Below, piece by piece: positions 24,620-36,700 of a stretch of 64,000 bases of DNA. Below the pieces are notes generated by a model. That model did no database searches and was not told the DNA's origin. It saw only the letters and a list, made by a program, of their open reading frames with translations. The DNA is from Rhabditoides inermis. Its lineage: Eukaryota; Nematoda; Chromadorea; Rhabditida; Rhabditidae. The translations under genes were made by a program, and so were the position numbers. The number at the start of each line of letters is the position of its first letter. The first letter of the stretch is position 1. The DNA is taken from the NCBI GenBank assembly GCA_963966185.1, contig CAWZYM010000083.1, positions 186,001 through 250,000 of the forward strand, given 5' to 3'.

Positions 24620-27600
24620 TCGCGGCTGATAGTTGTTCGTGGCGGCTCGAAGCTGTTTGTGGCTAAAGTTGAAACTCGTAGATGTTCGTGGATTGTGGCT
24701 CTCGCGGCTGACAGTTGTTTGTGGCGGCTCGTAGCTGTTAGTGGCTGACGTTGCAACTCGTAGATGTTTGTGGATTGTGGTTTTCGCAGCTGATAAATGT
24801 TCGTGGCGGCTCGTAGCTGTTCGTGGCTGAAGTTGCAACTCGTAAATGTTCGTGGATTTTGGTTCTCGCGGCTGATAAATGTTCGTGGCGGCTCGTAGCT
24901 GCTTGTGGCTGGAGTTGCAACTCGTAGATGTTCGTGGATTGTGGTTTTCGCGGCTGATAGATGTTCGTGGCGGCTCGTAGCTGTTCGTGGCTGACGTTGC
25001 AACTCGTAGATGTTCGTGGATTGTGGTTCTCGCGGCTGACAGTTGTTCGTGGCGGCTCGTAGCTGTTCGTGGCTGACGTTGCAACTCGTAGTTGTTCGTG
25101 GATTGTGGTTCTCGCGGCTGATAGATAGAAGTTCGTGGAGGCTCGTAGCTGTTTGTGGCTAAAGTTAAAACTCGTAGATGTTCGTATATTGTGGCTCTCG
25201 CGGCTGACAGTTGTTCGTGGCGGCTCGAAGCTGTTTGTGGCTAAAGTTGAAACTCGTAGTTGTTCGTGGATTGTGGTTCTCGCGGCTGATAGATAGAAGT
25301 TCGTGGAGGCTCGTAGCTGTTTGTGGCTAAAGTTAAAACTCGTAGATGTTCGTATATTGTGGCTCTCGCGGCTGACAGTTGTTCGTGGCGGCTCGAAGCT
25401 GTTTGTGGCTAAAGTTGAAACTCGTAGATGTTCGTGGATTGTGGCTCTCGCGGCTGACAGTTGTTCGTGGCGGCTCGTAGCTGTTCTTGGCTGACGTTGC
25501 AACTCGTAGATGTTCGTGGATTGTGGCTCTCGCGGCTGACAGTTGTTCGTGGCGGCTCGTAGCTGTTCTTGGCTGACGTTGCAACTCGTAGATGTTCGTG
25601 AATTGTGGTTTTCGCGGCTGATAGATGTTCGTGGCGGCTTGTAGCTGTTCGTGGCTGACGTTGCAACTCGTAGATGTTCGTGGATTGTGGCTCTCGCGGC
25701 TGACAGTTGTTCGTGGCGGCTCGTAGCTGTTCGTGGCTGACGTTGCAACTCGTAGATGTTCGTGGATTGTGGTTCTCGCGGCTAATAGATGTTCTTGGCG
25801 GCTCGTAGCTGTTTGTGGCTGAAGTTGAAACTCGTGGATGTTCGTGGATTGTGGCTCTCGCGGCTGACAGTTGTTCGTGGCGGCTCGAAACTGTTCGTAG
25901 ATGTTCGTGGATTGTGGTTTTCGTGGCTGATCTGATGTTCGTGGCGGCTCGTAGCTGTTTGTGGCTGACGTTACAACTCGTAAATGTTCGTGGATTTTGG
26001 TTCTCGCGGCTGATAATTGTTCGTGGCGGCTCGTAGCTGCTTGTGGCTGGAGTTGCAACTCTTAGATGTTCGTGGATTGTGGTTTTCGTGGCTGATAGAT
26101 GTTCGTGGCGGCTTGTAGCTGTTCGTGGCTGACGTTACAACTCGTAGATGTTCGTGGATTGTGGTTTTCGCGGCTGATAGATGTTCGTGGCGGCTCGTAG
26201 CTGTTCGTGGCTGACGTTGCAACTCGTAGATGTTCGTGGATTGTGGTTCTCGCGGCTGACAGTTGTTCGTGGCGGCTCGTAGCTGTTCGTGGCTGACGTT
26301 GCAACTCGTAGTTGTTCGTGGATTGTGGTTCTCGCGGCTGACAGATAGAAGTTCGTGGAGGCTCGTAGCTGTTTGTGGCTAAAGTTAAAACTCGTAGATG
26401 TTCGTATATTGTGGCTCTCGCGGCTGACAGTTGTTCGTGGCGGCTCGTAGCTGTTTGTGGCTAAAGTTAAAACTCGTAGATGTTCGTATATTGTGGCTCT
26501 CGCGGCTGACAGTTGTTCGTGGCGGCTCGAAGCTGTTTGTGGCTAAAGTTGAAACTCGTAGATGTTCGTGGATTGTGGATCTCGCGGCTGACAGTTGTTC
26601 GTGGCGGCTCGTAGCTGTTCTTGGCTGACGTTGCAACTCGTAGATGTTCGTGAATTGTGGTTTTCGCGGCTGATAGATGTTCGTGGCGGCTTGTAGCTGT
26701 TCGTGGCTGACGTTGCAACTCGTAGATGTTCGTGGATTGTGGCTCTCGCGGCTGACAGTTGTTCGAGGCGGCTCGTAGCTGTTCGTGGCTGACGTTGCAA
26801 CTCGTAGATGTTCGTGGATTGTGGCTCTCGCGGCTGACAGTTGTTCGTGGCGGCTCGAAACTGTTCGTAGATGTTCGTGGATTGTGGTTTTCGTGGCTGA
26901 TCTGATGTTCGTGGCGGCTCGTAGCTGTTTGTGGCTGACGTTACAACTCGTAGATGTTCGTGGATTGTGGTTTTCGCGGCTGATAGATGTTCGTGGCGGC
27001 TCGCAGCTGTTCGTGGCTGACGTTTCAACTCGTAGATGTTCGTGGATTTTGGTTCTCGCGGCTGTAAATGTTCGTGGCGGCTCGTAGCTGCTTGTGGCTG
27101 AAGTTGCAACTCTTAGATGTTCGTGGATTGTGGTTTTCGTGGCTGATAGATGTTCGTGGCGGCTTGTAGCTGCTTGTGGCTGAAGTTGCAACTCGTGGAT
27201 GTTCGTGGATCGTGGCTCTCGCGGCTGACAGTTGTTCGTGGCGGCTCGTAGCTGTTAGTGGCTGACGTTGCAACTCGTAGACGTTTGTGGATTGTGGTTT
27301 TCGCAGCTGATAAATGTTCGTGGCGGCTCGTAGCTGTTCGTGGCTGGAGTTGCAACTCGTAGATGTTCGTGGATTGTGGTTTTCGTGGCTGATAAATGTT
27401 CGTGGAGGCTCGTAGCTGTTTGTGGCTGACGTTACAACTCGTAGATGTTCGTGGATTGTGGTTTTCGCGGCTGATAGTTGTTCGTGGCGGCTCGAAGCTG
27501 TTTGTGGCTAAAGTTGAAACTCGTAGATGTTCGTGGATTGTGGCTCTCGCGGCTGACAGTTGTTCGTGGCGGCTCGTAGCTGTTAGTGGCTGACGTTGCA

Positions 27601-28642
27601 ACTCGTAGACGTTTGTGGATTGTGGTTTTCGCAGCTGATAAATGTTCGTGGCGGCTCGTAGCTGTTCGTGGCTGAAGTTGCAACTCGTAAATGTTCGTGG
27701 ATTTTGGTTCTCGCGGCTGATAAATGTTCGTGGCGGCTCGTAGCTGCTTGTGGCTGGAGTTGCAACTCGTAGATGTTCGTGGATTGTGGTTTTCGCGGCT
27801 GATAGATGTTCGTGGCGGCTCGTAGCTGTTCGTGGCTGACGTTGCAACTCGTAGATGTTCGTGGATTGTGGTTCTCGCGGCTGACAGTTGTTCGTGGCGG
27901 CTCGTAGCTGTTCGTGGCTGACGTTGCAACTCGTAGTTGTTCGTGGATTGTGGTTCTCGCGGCTGATAGATAGAAGTTCGTGGAGGCTCGTAGCTGTTTG
28001 TGGCTAAAGTTAAAACTCGTAGATGTTCGTATATTGTGGCTCTCGCGGCTGACAGTTGTTCGTGGCGGCTCGAAGCTGTTTGTGGCTAAAGTTGAAACTC
28101 GTAGTTGTTCGTGAATTGTGGTTCTCGCGGCTGATAGATAGAAGTTCGTGGAGGCTCGTAGCTGTTTGTGGCTAAAGTTAAAACTCGTAGATGTTCGTAT
28201 ATTGTGGCTCTCGCGGCTGACAGTTGTTCGTGGCGGCTCGAAGCTGTTTGTGGCTAAAGTTGAAACTCGTAGATGTTCGTGGATTGTGGCTCTCGCGGCT
28301 GACAGTTGTTCGTGGCGGCTCGTAGCTGTTCTTGGCTGACGTTGCAACTCGTAGATGTTCGTGGATTGTGGCTCTCGCGGCTGACAGTTGTTCGTGGCGG
28401 CTCGTAGCTGTTCTTGGCTGACGTTGCAACTCGTAGATGTTCGTGAATTGTGGTTTTCGCGGCTGATAGATGTTCGTGGCGGCTTGTAGCTGTTCGTGGC
28501 TGACGTTGCAACTCGTAGATGTTCGTGGATTGTGGCTCTCGCGGCTGACAGTTGTTCGTGGCGGCTCGTAGCTGTTCGTGGCTGACGTTGCAACTCGTAG
28601 ATGTTCGTGGATTGTGGTTCTCGCGGCTAATAGATGTTCTTG
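24620..28642 (+). repeat. 2845-bp tandem duplication, second copy truncated by the inversion
   Basis: The block beginning with GCTGATAGTTGTTCG near 24622 recurs near 27467, an offset of 2845 bp (25303 to 28148 and 24738 to 27583). The second copy runs for only about 1.18 kb. It stops at 28642, in the monomer carrying GGCTAATAGATGTTCTTGG, where the inverted block begins. The block starts again from the same phase at about 30821, after the inversion. Confidence 0.8.
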
Positions 28643-28646
28643 GCCA
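28640..28646. other. Left breakpoint of the inverted block
   Basis: The forward array reads TTCTTGGC and the inverted block continues as GCCACAAACATTTATC. The two share GC at 28643-28644, and the join makes the palindrome TGGCCA. In other copies of this monomer TTCTTGGC is followed by GGCTCGTAG, so the switch is exact to within two bases. Confidence 0.85.
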
Positions 28647-30820
28647 CAAACATTTATCAGCCGCGAGAACCAAAATCCACGAACATCTACGAGTTGCAAC
28701 GTCAGCTACGAACATCTATCAGCTGCGAGAGCCACAATCCACGAACATCTACGAGTTGCAACGTCAGCCACGAACAGCTACGAGCCGCCACAAACATCTA
28801 TCAGCCGCGAAAACCACAATCCACGAACATCTACGAGTTGTAACGTCAGCCACAAACAGCTACGAGCCGCCGCCACGAACATCAGATCAGCCACGAAAAC
28901 CACAATCCACGAAAATCTACGAGTTGCAACTTTGGCCACAAACTGCTACGAGCCGCCACGAACATCTATCAGCCGCGAGAACCAAAATCTACCAACATCT
29001 ACGAGTTGCAACGTCAGCCACGAACAGCTACGAGCCGCCACGAACAACTGTCAGCCGCGAGAGCCACAATCAACGAACATCTACGAGTTTCAACTTCAGC
29101 CACGAACAGCTACGAGCCGCCACGAACATCTATCAGCCGCGAAAACCACAATCCACGAACATCTACGAATTGTAACGTCAGCCACGAACAGCTACGAGCC
29201 GCCACGAACATCTATCAGCCACGAAAACCACAATCCACGAACATCTACGAGTTGCAACTTCAGCCACAAACAGCTACGAGCCGCCACGAACATTTATCAG
29301 CCGAGATAACCAAATTCCACGAACATCTACGAGTTGCAACGTCAGCCACGAACATCTATCAGCCGCGAGAGCCACAATCCACGAACATCTACGAGTTGCA
29401 ACGTCAGCCACAAACAGCTACGAGCCGCCACAAACATCTATCAGCCGCGAAAACCACAATCCACGAACATCTACGAGTTGTAACGTCAGCCACAAACAGC
29501 TACGAGCCGCCACGAACATCAGATCAGCCACGAAAACCGCAATCCACGAACATCTACGAGTTTCAACTTCAGCCACAAACTGCTACGAGCCGCCACGAAC
29601 ATCTATCAGCCGCGAGAACCAAAATCTACCAACATCTACGAGTTGCAACGTCAGCCACGAACAGCTGCGAGCCGCCACGAACATCTATCAGCAGCGAAAA
29701 CTAAATTCCACGAACATTTACGAGTTGCAACTTCAGCCACGAACAGCTACGAGCCGCCACGAACATCTATCAGCTGCGAAAACAACAATCCACAAACGTC
29801 TACGAGTTGCAACGTCAGCCACGAACAGCTACGAGCCGCCACGAACAACTGTCACCCGCGAGAGCTACAATCCACGAACATCTTCGAGTTTCAACTTCAG
29901 CCACGAACAGCTACGAGCCGCCACGAACATCTATCAGCCGCGAAAACCACAATCCACGAACATCTACGAGTTGCAACGTCAGCCACGAACAGCTACGAGC
30001 CGCCACGAACATCTATCAGCCGCAAAAACCACAATCCACAAACATCTACGAGTTGCAACGTCAGCCACGAACAACTTCGAGCCGCCACGAACAACTTCGA
30101 GCCGCCACGAACAACTGTCAGCCGCGAGAGCCACAATCCACGAACATCTACGAGTTTCAACTCCAGCCACAAACAGCTACGAGCCGCCACGAACATCTAT
30201 CAGCCGCGAGAGCCACAATCCACAAACATCTACGAGTTTCAACGTCAGCCACGAACAACTTCGAGCCGCCACGAACAACTGTCAGCCGCGAGAGCCACAA
30301 TCCACGAACATCTACGAGTTTCAACTTCAGCCACAAACAGCTACGAGCCGGCACGAACATCTATCAGCCGCGAGAACCACAATCCACAAACATCTACGAG
30401 TTGCAACGTCAGCCACGAACAGCTACGAGCCGCCACGAACAACTGTCAGCCGCGAAAACCACAATTCACGAACATCTACGAGTTGCAACGTCAGCAACGA
30501 ACAGCTACGAACCGCCAGTCAGCCGCGAGAGCCACAATCCACGAACATCTACGAGTTTCAACTTCAGCCACAAACAGCTTCGAGCCGCCACGAACAACTG
30601 TCAGCCGCGAGAGCCACAATACACGAACATCTACGAGTTTCAACTTCAGCCACAAACAGCTACGAGTCGCCACGAACATCTATCAGCCGCGAGAACCAAA
30701 ATCCACGAACATCTACGAGTTGCAACGTCAGCCACGAACAGCTACGAGCCGCCACGAACAACTGTCAGCCGCGAGAGCCACGATCCACGAACATCTACGA
30801 GTTCCAACTTCAGCCACAAG
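28643..30820 (-). repeat. Inverted block of the 82-bp array
   Basis: All monomers in this 2.2-kb stretch run opposite to the rest of the array: the + strand reads CCACGAACATCTACGAG instead of CTCGTAGATGTTCGTGG. The block is an inverted duplicate of about 43606-45460. Over 29252-30500 coordinates pair with the source by a constant sum of 74435, sharing rare variants such as CTGTCACCCGCGAG and GCTGCGAAAACAACAATCC. Left of about 29000 the sum becomes 74103, meaning 332 bp (four monomers plus 4 bp) are present only here. Right of about 30510 it becomes 74426, meaning 9 bp are lost here. The flanks are ordinary family-A monomers on the other strand. Confidence 0.93.
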
Positions 30821-30824
30821 GCTG
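30811..30824. other. Right breakpoint of the inverted block
   Basis: The inverted block ends in CTTCAGCCACAAG and the forward array resumes with GGCTGATAGTTG, sharing one G at 30820. The join forms a small hairpin, CAGCC-ACAA-GGCTG, with five-base arms. The forward sequence resumes at the same phase that starts the 2845-bp unit near 24622 and 27467. Confidence 0.85.
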
Positions 30825-33800
30825 ATAGTTGTTCGTGGCGGCTCGAAGCTGTTTGTGGCTAAAGTTGAAACTCGTAGATGTTCGTGGATTGTGGCTCTCG
30901 CGGCTGACAGTTGTTCGTGGCGGCTCGTAGCTGTTAGTGGCTGACGTTGCAACTCGTAGACGTTTGTGGATTGTGGTTTTCGCAGCTGATAAATGTTCGT
31001 GGCGGCTCGTAGCTGTTCGTGGCTGAAGTTGCAACTCGTAAATGTTCGTGGATTTTGGTTCTCGCGGCTGATAAATGTTCGTGGCGGCTCGTAGCTGCTT
31101 GTGGCTGGAGTTGCAACTCGTAGATGTTCGTGGATTGTGGTTTTCGCGGCTGATAGATGTTCGTGGCGGCTCGTAGCTGTTCGTGGCTGACGTTGCAACT
31201 CGTAGATGTTCGTGGATTGTGGTTCTCGCGGCTGATAGATAGAAGTTCGTGGAGGCTCGTAGCTGTTTGTGGCTAAAGTTAAAACTCGTAGATGTTCGTA
31301 TATTGTGGCTCTCGCGGCTGACAGTTGTTCGTGGCGGCTCGAAGCTGTTTGTGGCTAAAGTTGAAACTCGTAGTTGTTCGTGGATTGTGGTTCTCGCGGC
31401 TGATAGATAGAAGTTCGTGGAGGCTCGTAGCTGTTTGTGGCTAAAGTTAAAACTCGTAGATGTTCGTATATTGTGGCTCTCGCGGCTGACAGTTGTTCGT
31501 GGCGGCTCGAAGCTGTTTGTGGCTAAAGTTGAAACTCGTAGATGTTCGTGGATTGTGGCTCTTGCGGCTGACAGTTGTTCGTGGCGGCTCGTAGCTGTTC
31601 TTGGCTGACGTTGCAACTCGTAGATGTTCGTGGATTGTGGCTCTCGCGGCTGACAGTTGTTCGTGGCGGCTCGTAGCTGTTCTTGGCTGACGTTGCAACT
31701 CGTAGATGTTTGTGAATTGTGGTTTTCGCGGCTGATAGATGTTCGTGGCGGCTTGTAGCTGTTCGTGGCTGACGTTGCAACTCGTAGATGTTCGTGGATT
31801 GTGGCTCTCGCGGCTGACAGTTGTTCGTGGCGGCTCGTAGCTGTTCGTGGCTGACGTTGCAACTCGTAGATGTTCGTGGATTGTGGTTCTCGCGGCTGAT
31901 AGATGTTCTTGGCGGCTCGTAGCTGTTTGTGGCTGAAGTTGAAACTCGTGGATGTTCGTGGATTGTGGCTCTCGCGGCTGACAGTTGTTCGTGGCGGCTC
32001 GAAACTGTTCGTAGATGTTCGTGGATTGTGGTTTTCGTGGCTGATCTGATGTTCGTGGCGGCTCGTAGCTGTTTGTGGCTGACGTTACAACTCGTAAATG
32101 TTCGTGGATTTTGGTTCTCGCGGCTGATAATTGTTCGTGGCGGCTCGTAGCTGCTTGTGGCTGGAGTTGCAACTCGTAGATGTTCGTGGATTGTGGTTTT
32201 CGTGGATGATAGATGTTCGTGGCGGCTTGTAGCTGTTCGTGGCTGACGTTACAACTCGTAGATGTTCGTGGATTGTGGTTTTCGCGGCTGATAGATGTTC
32301 GTGGCGGCTCGTAGCTGTTCGTGGCTGACGTTGCAACTCGTAGATGTTCGTGGATTGTGGTTCTCGCGGCTGACAGTTGTTCGTGGCGGCTCGTAGCTGT
32401 TCGTGGCTGACGTTGCAACTCGTAGTTGTTCGTGGATTGTGGTTCTCGCGGCTGATAGATAGAAGTTCGTGGAGGCTCGTAGCTGTTTGTGGCTAAAGTT
32501 AAAACTCGTAGATGTTCGTATATTGTGGCTCTCGCGGCTGACAGTTGTTCGTGGCGGCTCGAAGCTGTTTGTGGCTAAAGTTGAAACTCGTAGATGTTCG
32601 TGGATTGTGGCTCTCGCGGCTGATAGTTGTTCGTGGCGGCTCGTAGCTGTTCTTGGCTGACGTTGCAACTCGTAGATGTTCGTGAATTGTGGTTTTCGCG
32701 GCTGATAGATGTTCGTGGCGGCTTGTAGCTGTTCGTGGCTGACGTTGCAACTCGTAGATGTTCGTGGATTGTGGCTCTCGCGGCTGACAGTTGTTCGTGG
32801 CGGCTCGTAGCTGTTCGTGGCTGACGTTGCAACTCGTAGATGTTCGTGGATTGTGGTTCTCGCGGCTGATAGATGTTCTTGGCGGCTCGTAGCTGTTTGT
32901 GGCTGAAGTTGAAACTCGTGGATGTTCGTGGATTGTGGCTCTCGCGGCTGACAGTTGTTCGTGGCGGCTCGAAACTGTTCGTAGATGTTCGTGGATTGTG
33001 GTTTTCGTGGCTGATCTGATGTTCGTGGCGGCTCGTAGCTGTTTGTGGCTGACGTTACAACTCGTAGATGTTCGTGGATTGTGGTTTTCGCGGCTGATAG
33101 ATGTTCGTGGCGGCTCGCAGCTGTTCGTGGCTGACGTTTCAACTCGTAGATGTTCGTGGATTTTGGTTCTCGCGGCTGATAAATGTTCGTGGCGGCTCGT
33201 AGCTGCTTGTGGCTGAAGTTGCAACTCTTAGATGTTCGTGGATTGTGGTTTTCGTGGCTGATAGATGTTCGTGGCGGCTCGTAGCTGCTTGTGGCTGAAG
33301 TTGCAACTCGTAGATGTTCGTGGATCGTGGCTCTCGCGGCTGACAGTTGTTCTTGGCGGCTCGTAGCTGTTAGTGGCTGACGTTGCAACTCGTAGACGTT
33401 TGTGGATTGTGGTTTTCGCAGCTGATAAATGTTCGTGGCGGCTCGTAGCTGTTCGTGGCTGAAGTTGCAACTCGTAAATGTTCGTGGATTTTGGTTCTCG
33501 CGGCTGATAAATGTTCGTGGCGGCTCGTAGCTGCTTGTGGCTGGAGTTGCAACTCGTAGATGTTCGTGGATTGTGGTTTTCGCGGCTGATAGATGTTCGT
33601 GGCGGCTCGTAGCTGTTCGTGGCTGACGTTGCAACTCGTAGATGTTCGTGGATTGTGGTTCTCGCGGCTGACAGTTGTTCGTGGCGGCTTGTAGCTGTTC
33701 GTGGCTGACGTTGCAACTCGTAGTTGTTCGTGGATTGTGGTTCTCGCGGCTGATAGATAGAAGTTCGTGGAGGCTCGTAGCTGTTTGTGGCTAAAGTTAA

Positions 33801-36120
33801 AACTCGTAGATGTTCGTATATTGTGGCTCTCGCGGCTGACAGTTGTTCGTGGCGGCTCGAAGCTGTTTGTGGCTAAAGTTGAAACTCGTAGTTGTTCGTG
33901 GATTGTGGTTCTCGCGGCTGATAGATAGAAGTTCGTGGAGGCTCGTAGCTGTTTGTGGCTAAAGTTAAAACTCGTAGATGTTCGTATATTGTGGCTCTCG
34001 CGGCTGACAGTTGTTCGTGGCGGCTCGAAGCTGTTTGTGGCTAAAGTTGAAACTCGTAGATGTTCGTGGATTGTGGCTCTCGCGGCTGACAGTTGTTCGT
34101 GGCGGCTCGTAGCTGTTCTTGGCTGACGTTGCAACTCGTAGATGTTCGTGGATTGTGGCTCTCGCGGCTGACAGTTGTTCGTGGCGGCTCGTAGCTGTTC
34201 TTGGCTGACGTTGCAACTCGTAGATGTTCGTGAATTGTGGTTTTCGCGGCTGATAGATGTTCGTGGCGGCTTGTAGCTGTTCGTGGCTGACGTTGCAACT
34301 CGTAGATGTTCGTGGATTGTGGCTCTCGCGGCTGACAGTTGTTCGTGGCGGCTCGTAGCTGTTCGTGGCTGACGTTGCAACTCGTAGATGTTCGTGGATT
34401 GTGGTTCTCGCGGCTAATAGATGTTCTTGGCGGCTCGTAGCTGTTTGTGGCTGAAGTTGAAACTCGTGGATGTTCGTGGATTGTGGCTCTCGCGGCTGAC
34501 AGTTGTTCGTGGCGGCTCGAAACTGTTCGTAGATGTTCGTGGATTGTGGTTTTCGTGGCTGATCTGATGTTCGTGGCGGCTCGTAGCTGTTTGTGGCTGA
34601 CGTTACAACTCGTAAATGTTCGTGGATTTTGGTTCTCGCGGCTGATAATTGTTCGTGGCGGCTCGTAGCTGCTTGTGGCTGGAGTTGCAACTCGTAGATG
34701 TTCGTGGATTGTGGTTTTCGTGGCTGATAGATGTTCGTGGCGGCTTGTAGCTGTTCGTGGCTGACGTTACAACTCGTAGATGTTCGTGGATTGTGGTTTT
34801 CGCGGCTGATAGATGTTCGTGGCGGCTCGTAGCTGTTCGTGGCTGAAGTTGCAACTCGTAGATGTTCGTGGATTGTGGTTCTCGCGGCTGACAGTTGTTC
34901 GTGGCGGCTCGTAGCTGTTCGTGGCTGACGTTGCAACTCGTAGTTGTTCGTGGATTGTGGTTCTCGCGGCTGATAGATAGAAGTTCGTGGAGGCTCGTAG
35001 CTGTTTGTGGCTAAAGTTAAAACTCGTAGATGTTCGTATATTGTGGCTCTCGCGGCTGACAGTTGTTCGTGGCGGCTCGAAGCTGTTTGTGGCTAAAGTT
35101 GAAACTCGTAGATGTTCGTGGATTGTGGCTCTCGCGGCTGACAGTTGTTCGTGGCGGCTCGTAGCTGTTCTTGGCTGACGTTGCAACTCGTAGATGTTCG
35201 TGAATTGTGGTTTTCGCGGCTGATAGATGTTCGTGGCGGCTTGTAGCTGTTCGTGGCTGACGTTGCAACTCGTAGATGTTCGTGGATTGTGGCTCTCGCG
35301 GCTGACAGTTGTTCGTGGCGGCTCGTAGCTGTTCGTGGCTGACGTTGCAACTCGTAGATGTTCGTGGATTGTGGTTCTCGCGGCTGATAGATGTTCTTGG
35401 CGGCTCGTAGCTGTTTGTGGCTGAAGTTGAAACTCGTGGATGTTCGTGGATTGTGGCTCTCGCGGCTGACAGTTGTTCGTGGCGGCTCGAAACTGTTCGT
35501 AGATGTTCGTGGATTGTGGTTTTCGTGGCTGATCTGATGTTCGTGGCGGCTCGTAGCTGTTTGTGGCTGACGTTACAACTCGTAGATGTTCGTGGATTGT
35601 GGTTTTCGCGGCTGATAGATGTTCGTGGCGGCTCGCAGCTGTTCGTGGCTGACGTTTCAACTCGTAGATGTTCGTGGATTTTGGTTCTCGCGGCTGATAA
35701 ATGTTCGTGGCGGCTCGTAGCTGCTTGTGGCTGAAGTTGCAACTCTTAGATGTTCGTGGATTGTGGTTTTCGTGGCTGATAGATGTTCGTGGCGGCTCGT
35801 AGCTGCTTGTGGCTGAAGTTGCAACTCGTAGATGTTCGTGGATCGTGGCTCTCGCGGCTGACAGTTGTTCTTGGCGGCTCGTAGCTGTTAGTGGCTGACG
35901 TTGCAACTCGTAGACGTTTGTGGATTGTGGTTTTCGCAGCTGATAAATGTTCGTGGCGGCTCGTAGCTGTTCGTGGCTGAAGTTGCAACTCGTTAATGTT
36001 CGTGGATTTTGGTTCTCGCGGCTGATAAATGTTCGTGGCGGCTCGTAGCTGCTTGTGGCTGGAGTTGCAACTCGTAGATGTTCGTGGATTGTGGTTTTCG
36101 TGGCTGATAAATGTTCGTGG
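30821..36120 (+). repeat. 2518-bp tandem duplication after the inversion
   Basis: From about 31.4 kb the variant order repeats at an offset of 2518 bp (31417 to 33935, 31929 to 34447 and 32469 to 34987). Inside it, GATAGATAGAAG monomers alternate with spacings of 1052 and about 1466 bp. The first part, from 30821, matches 24.6-26.3 kb at an offset of about 6114 bp (25303 to 31417). Confidence 0.8.
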
Positions 36121-36700
36121 CGGCTCGTAGCTGTTCGTGGCTGACGTTGCAACTCGTAGTTGTTCGTGGATTTTGGTTCTCGCGGCTGATAGAAGTTCGT
36201 GGAGGCTCGTAGCTGTTTGTGGCTAAAGTTAAAACTCGTAGATGTTCGTGGATTGTGGTTCTCGCGGCTGACAGTTGTTCGTGGCGGCTCGTAGCTGTTC
36301 GTGGCTGACGTTGCAACTCGTAGTTGATCGTGGATTGTGGTTCTCGCGGCTGATAGATAGAAGTTCGTGGAGGCTCGTAGCTGTTTGTGGCTAAAGTTAA
36401 AACTCGTAGATGTTCGTATATTGTGGCTCTCGCGGCTGACAGTTGTTCGTGGCGGCTCGAAGCTGTTTGTGGCTAAAGTTGAAACTCGTAGATGTTCGTG
36501 GATTGTGGCTCTCGCGGCTGACAGTTGTTCGTGGCGGCTCGTAGCTGTTCTTGGCTGACGTTGCAACTCGTAGATGTTCGTGAATTGTGGTTTTCGCGGC
36601 TGATAGATGTTCGTGGCGGCTTGTAGCTGTTCGTGGCTGACGTTGCAACTCGTAGATGTTCGTGGATTGTGGCTCTCGCGGCTGACAGTTGTTCGAGGCG
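34850..36700 (+). repeat. 1380-bp HOR pair near 35-36 kb
   Basis: Landmarks at 34987 and 36367 are 1380 bp apart, with the same 17-monomer order as the 10.8-kb tract. The units carry their own point changes, for example GCTTAAGTT is replaced by GCTAAAGTT near 36222. It is a diverged third occurrence of the same higher-order unit. Confidence 0.82.

Noticed and set aside
28254..28715. Open frames spanning the inversion edge as fusion genes
   Set aside because: They join forward and reverse readings of the same satellite and have no other content.
28643..30820. Inverted block as a transposable element insertion
   Set aside because: It contains only 82-bp monomers in reverse, with no terminal repeats, target-site duplication, poly(A) tail or coding domain.
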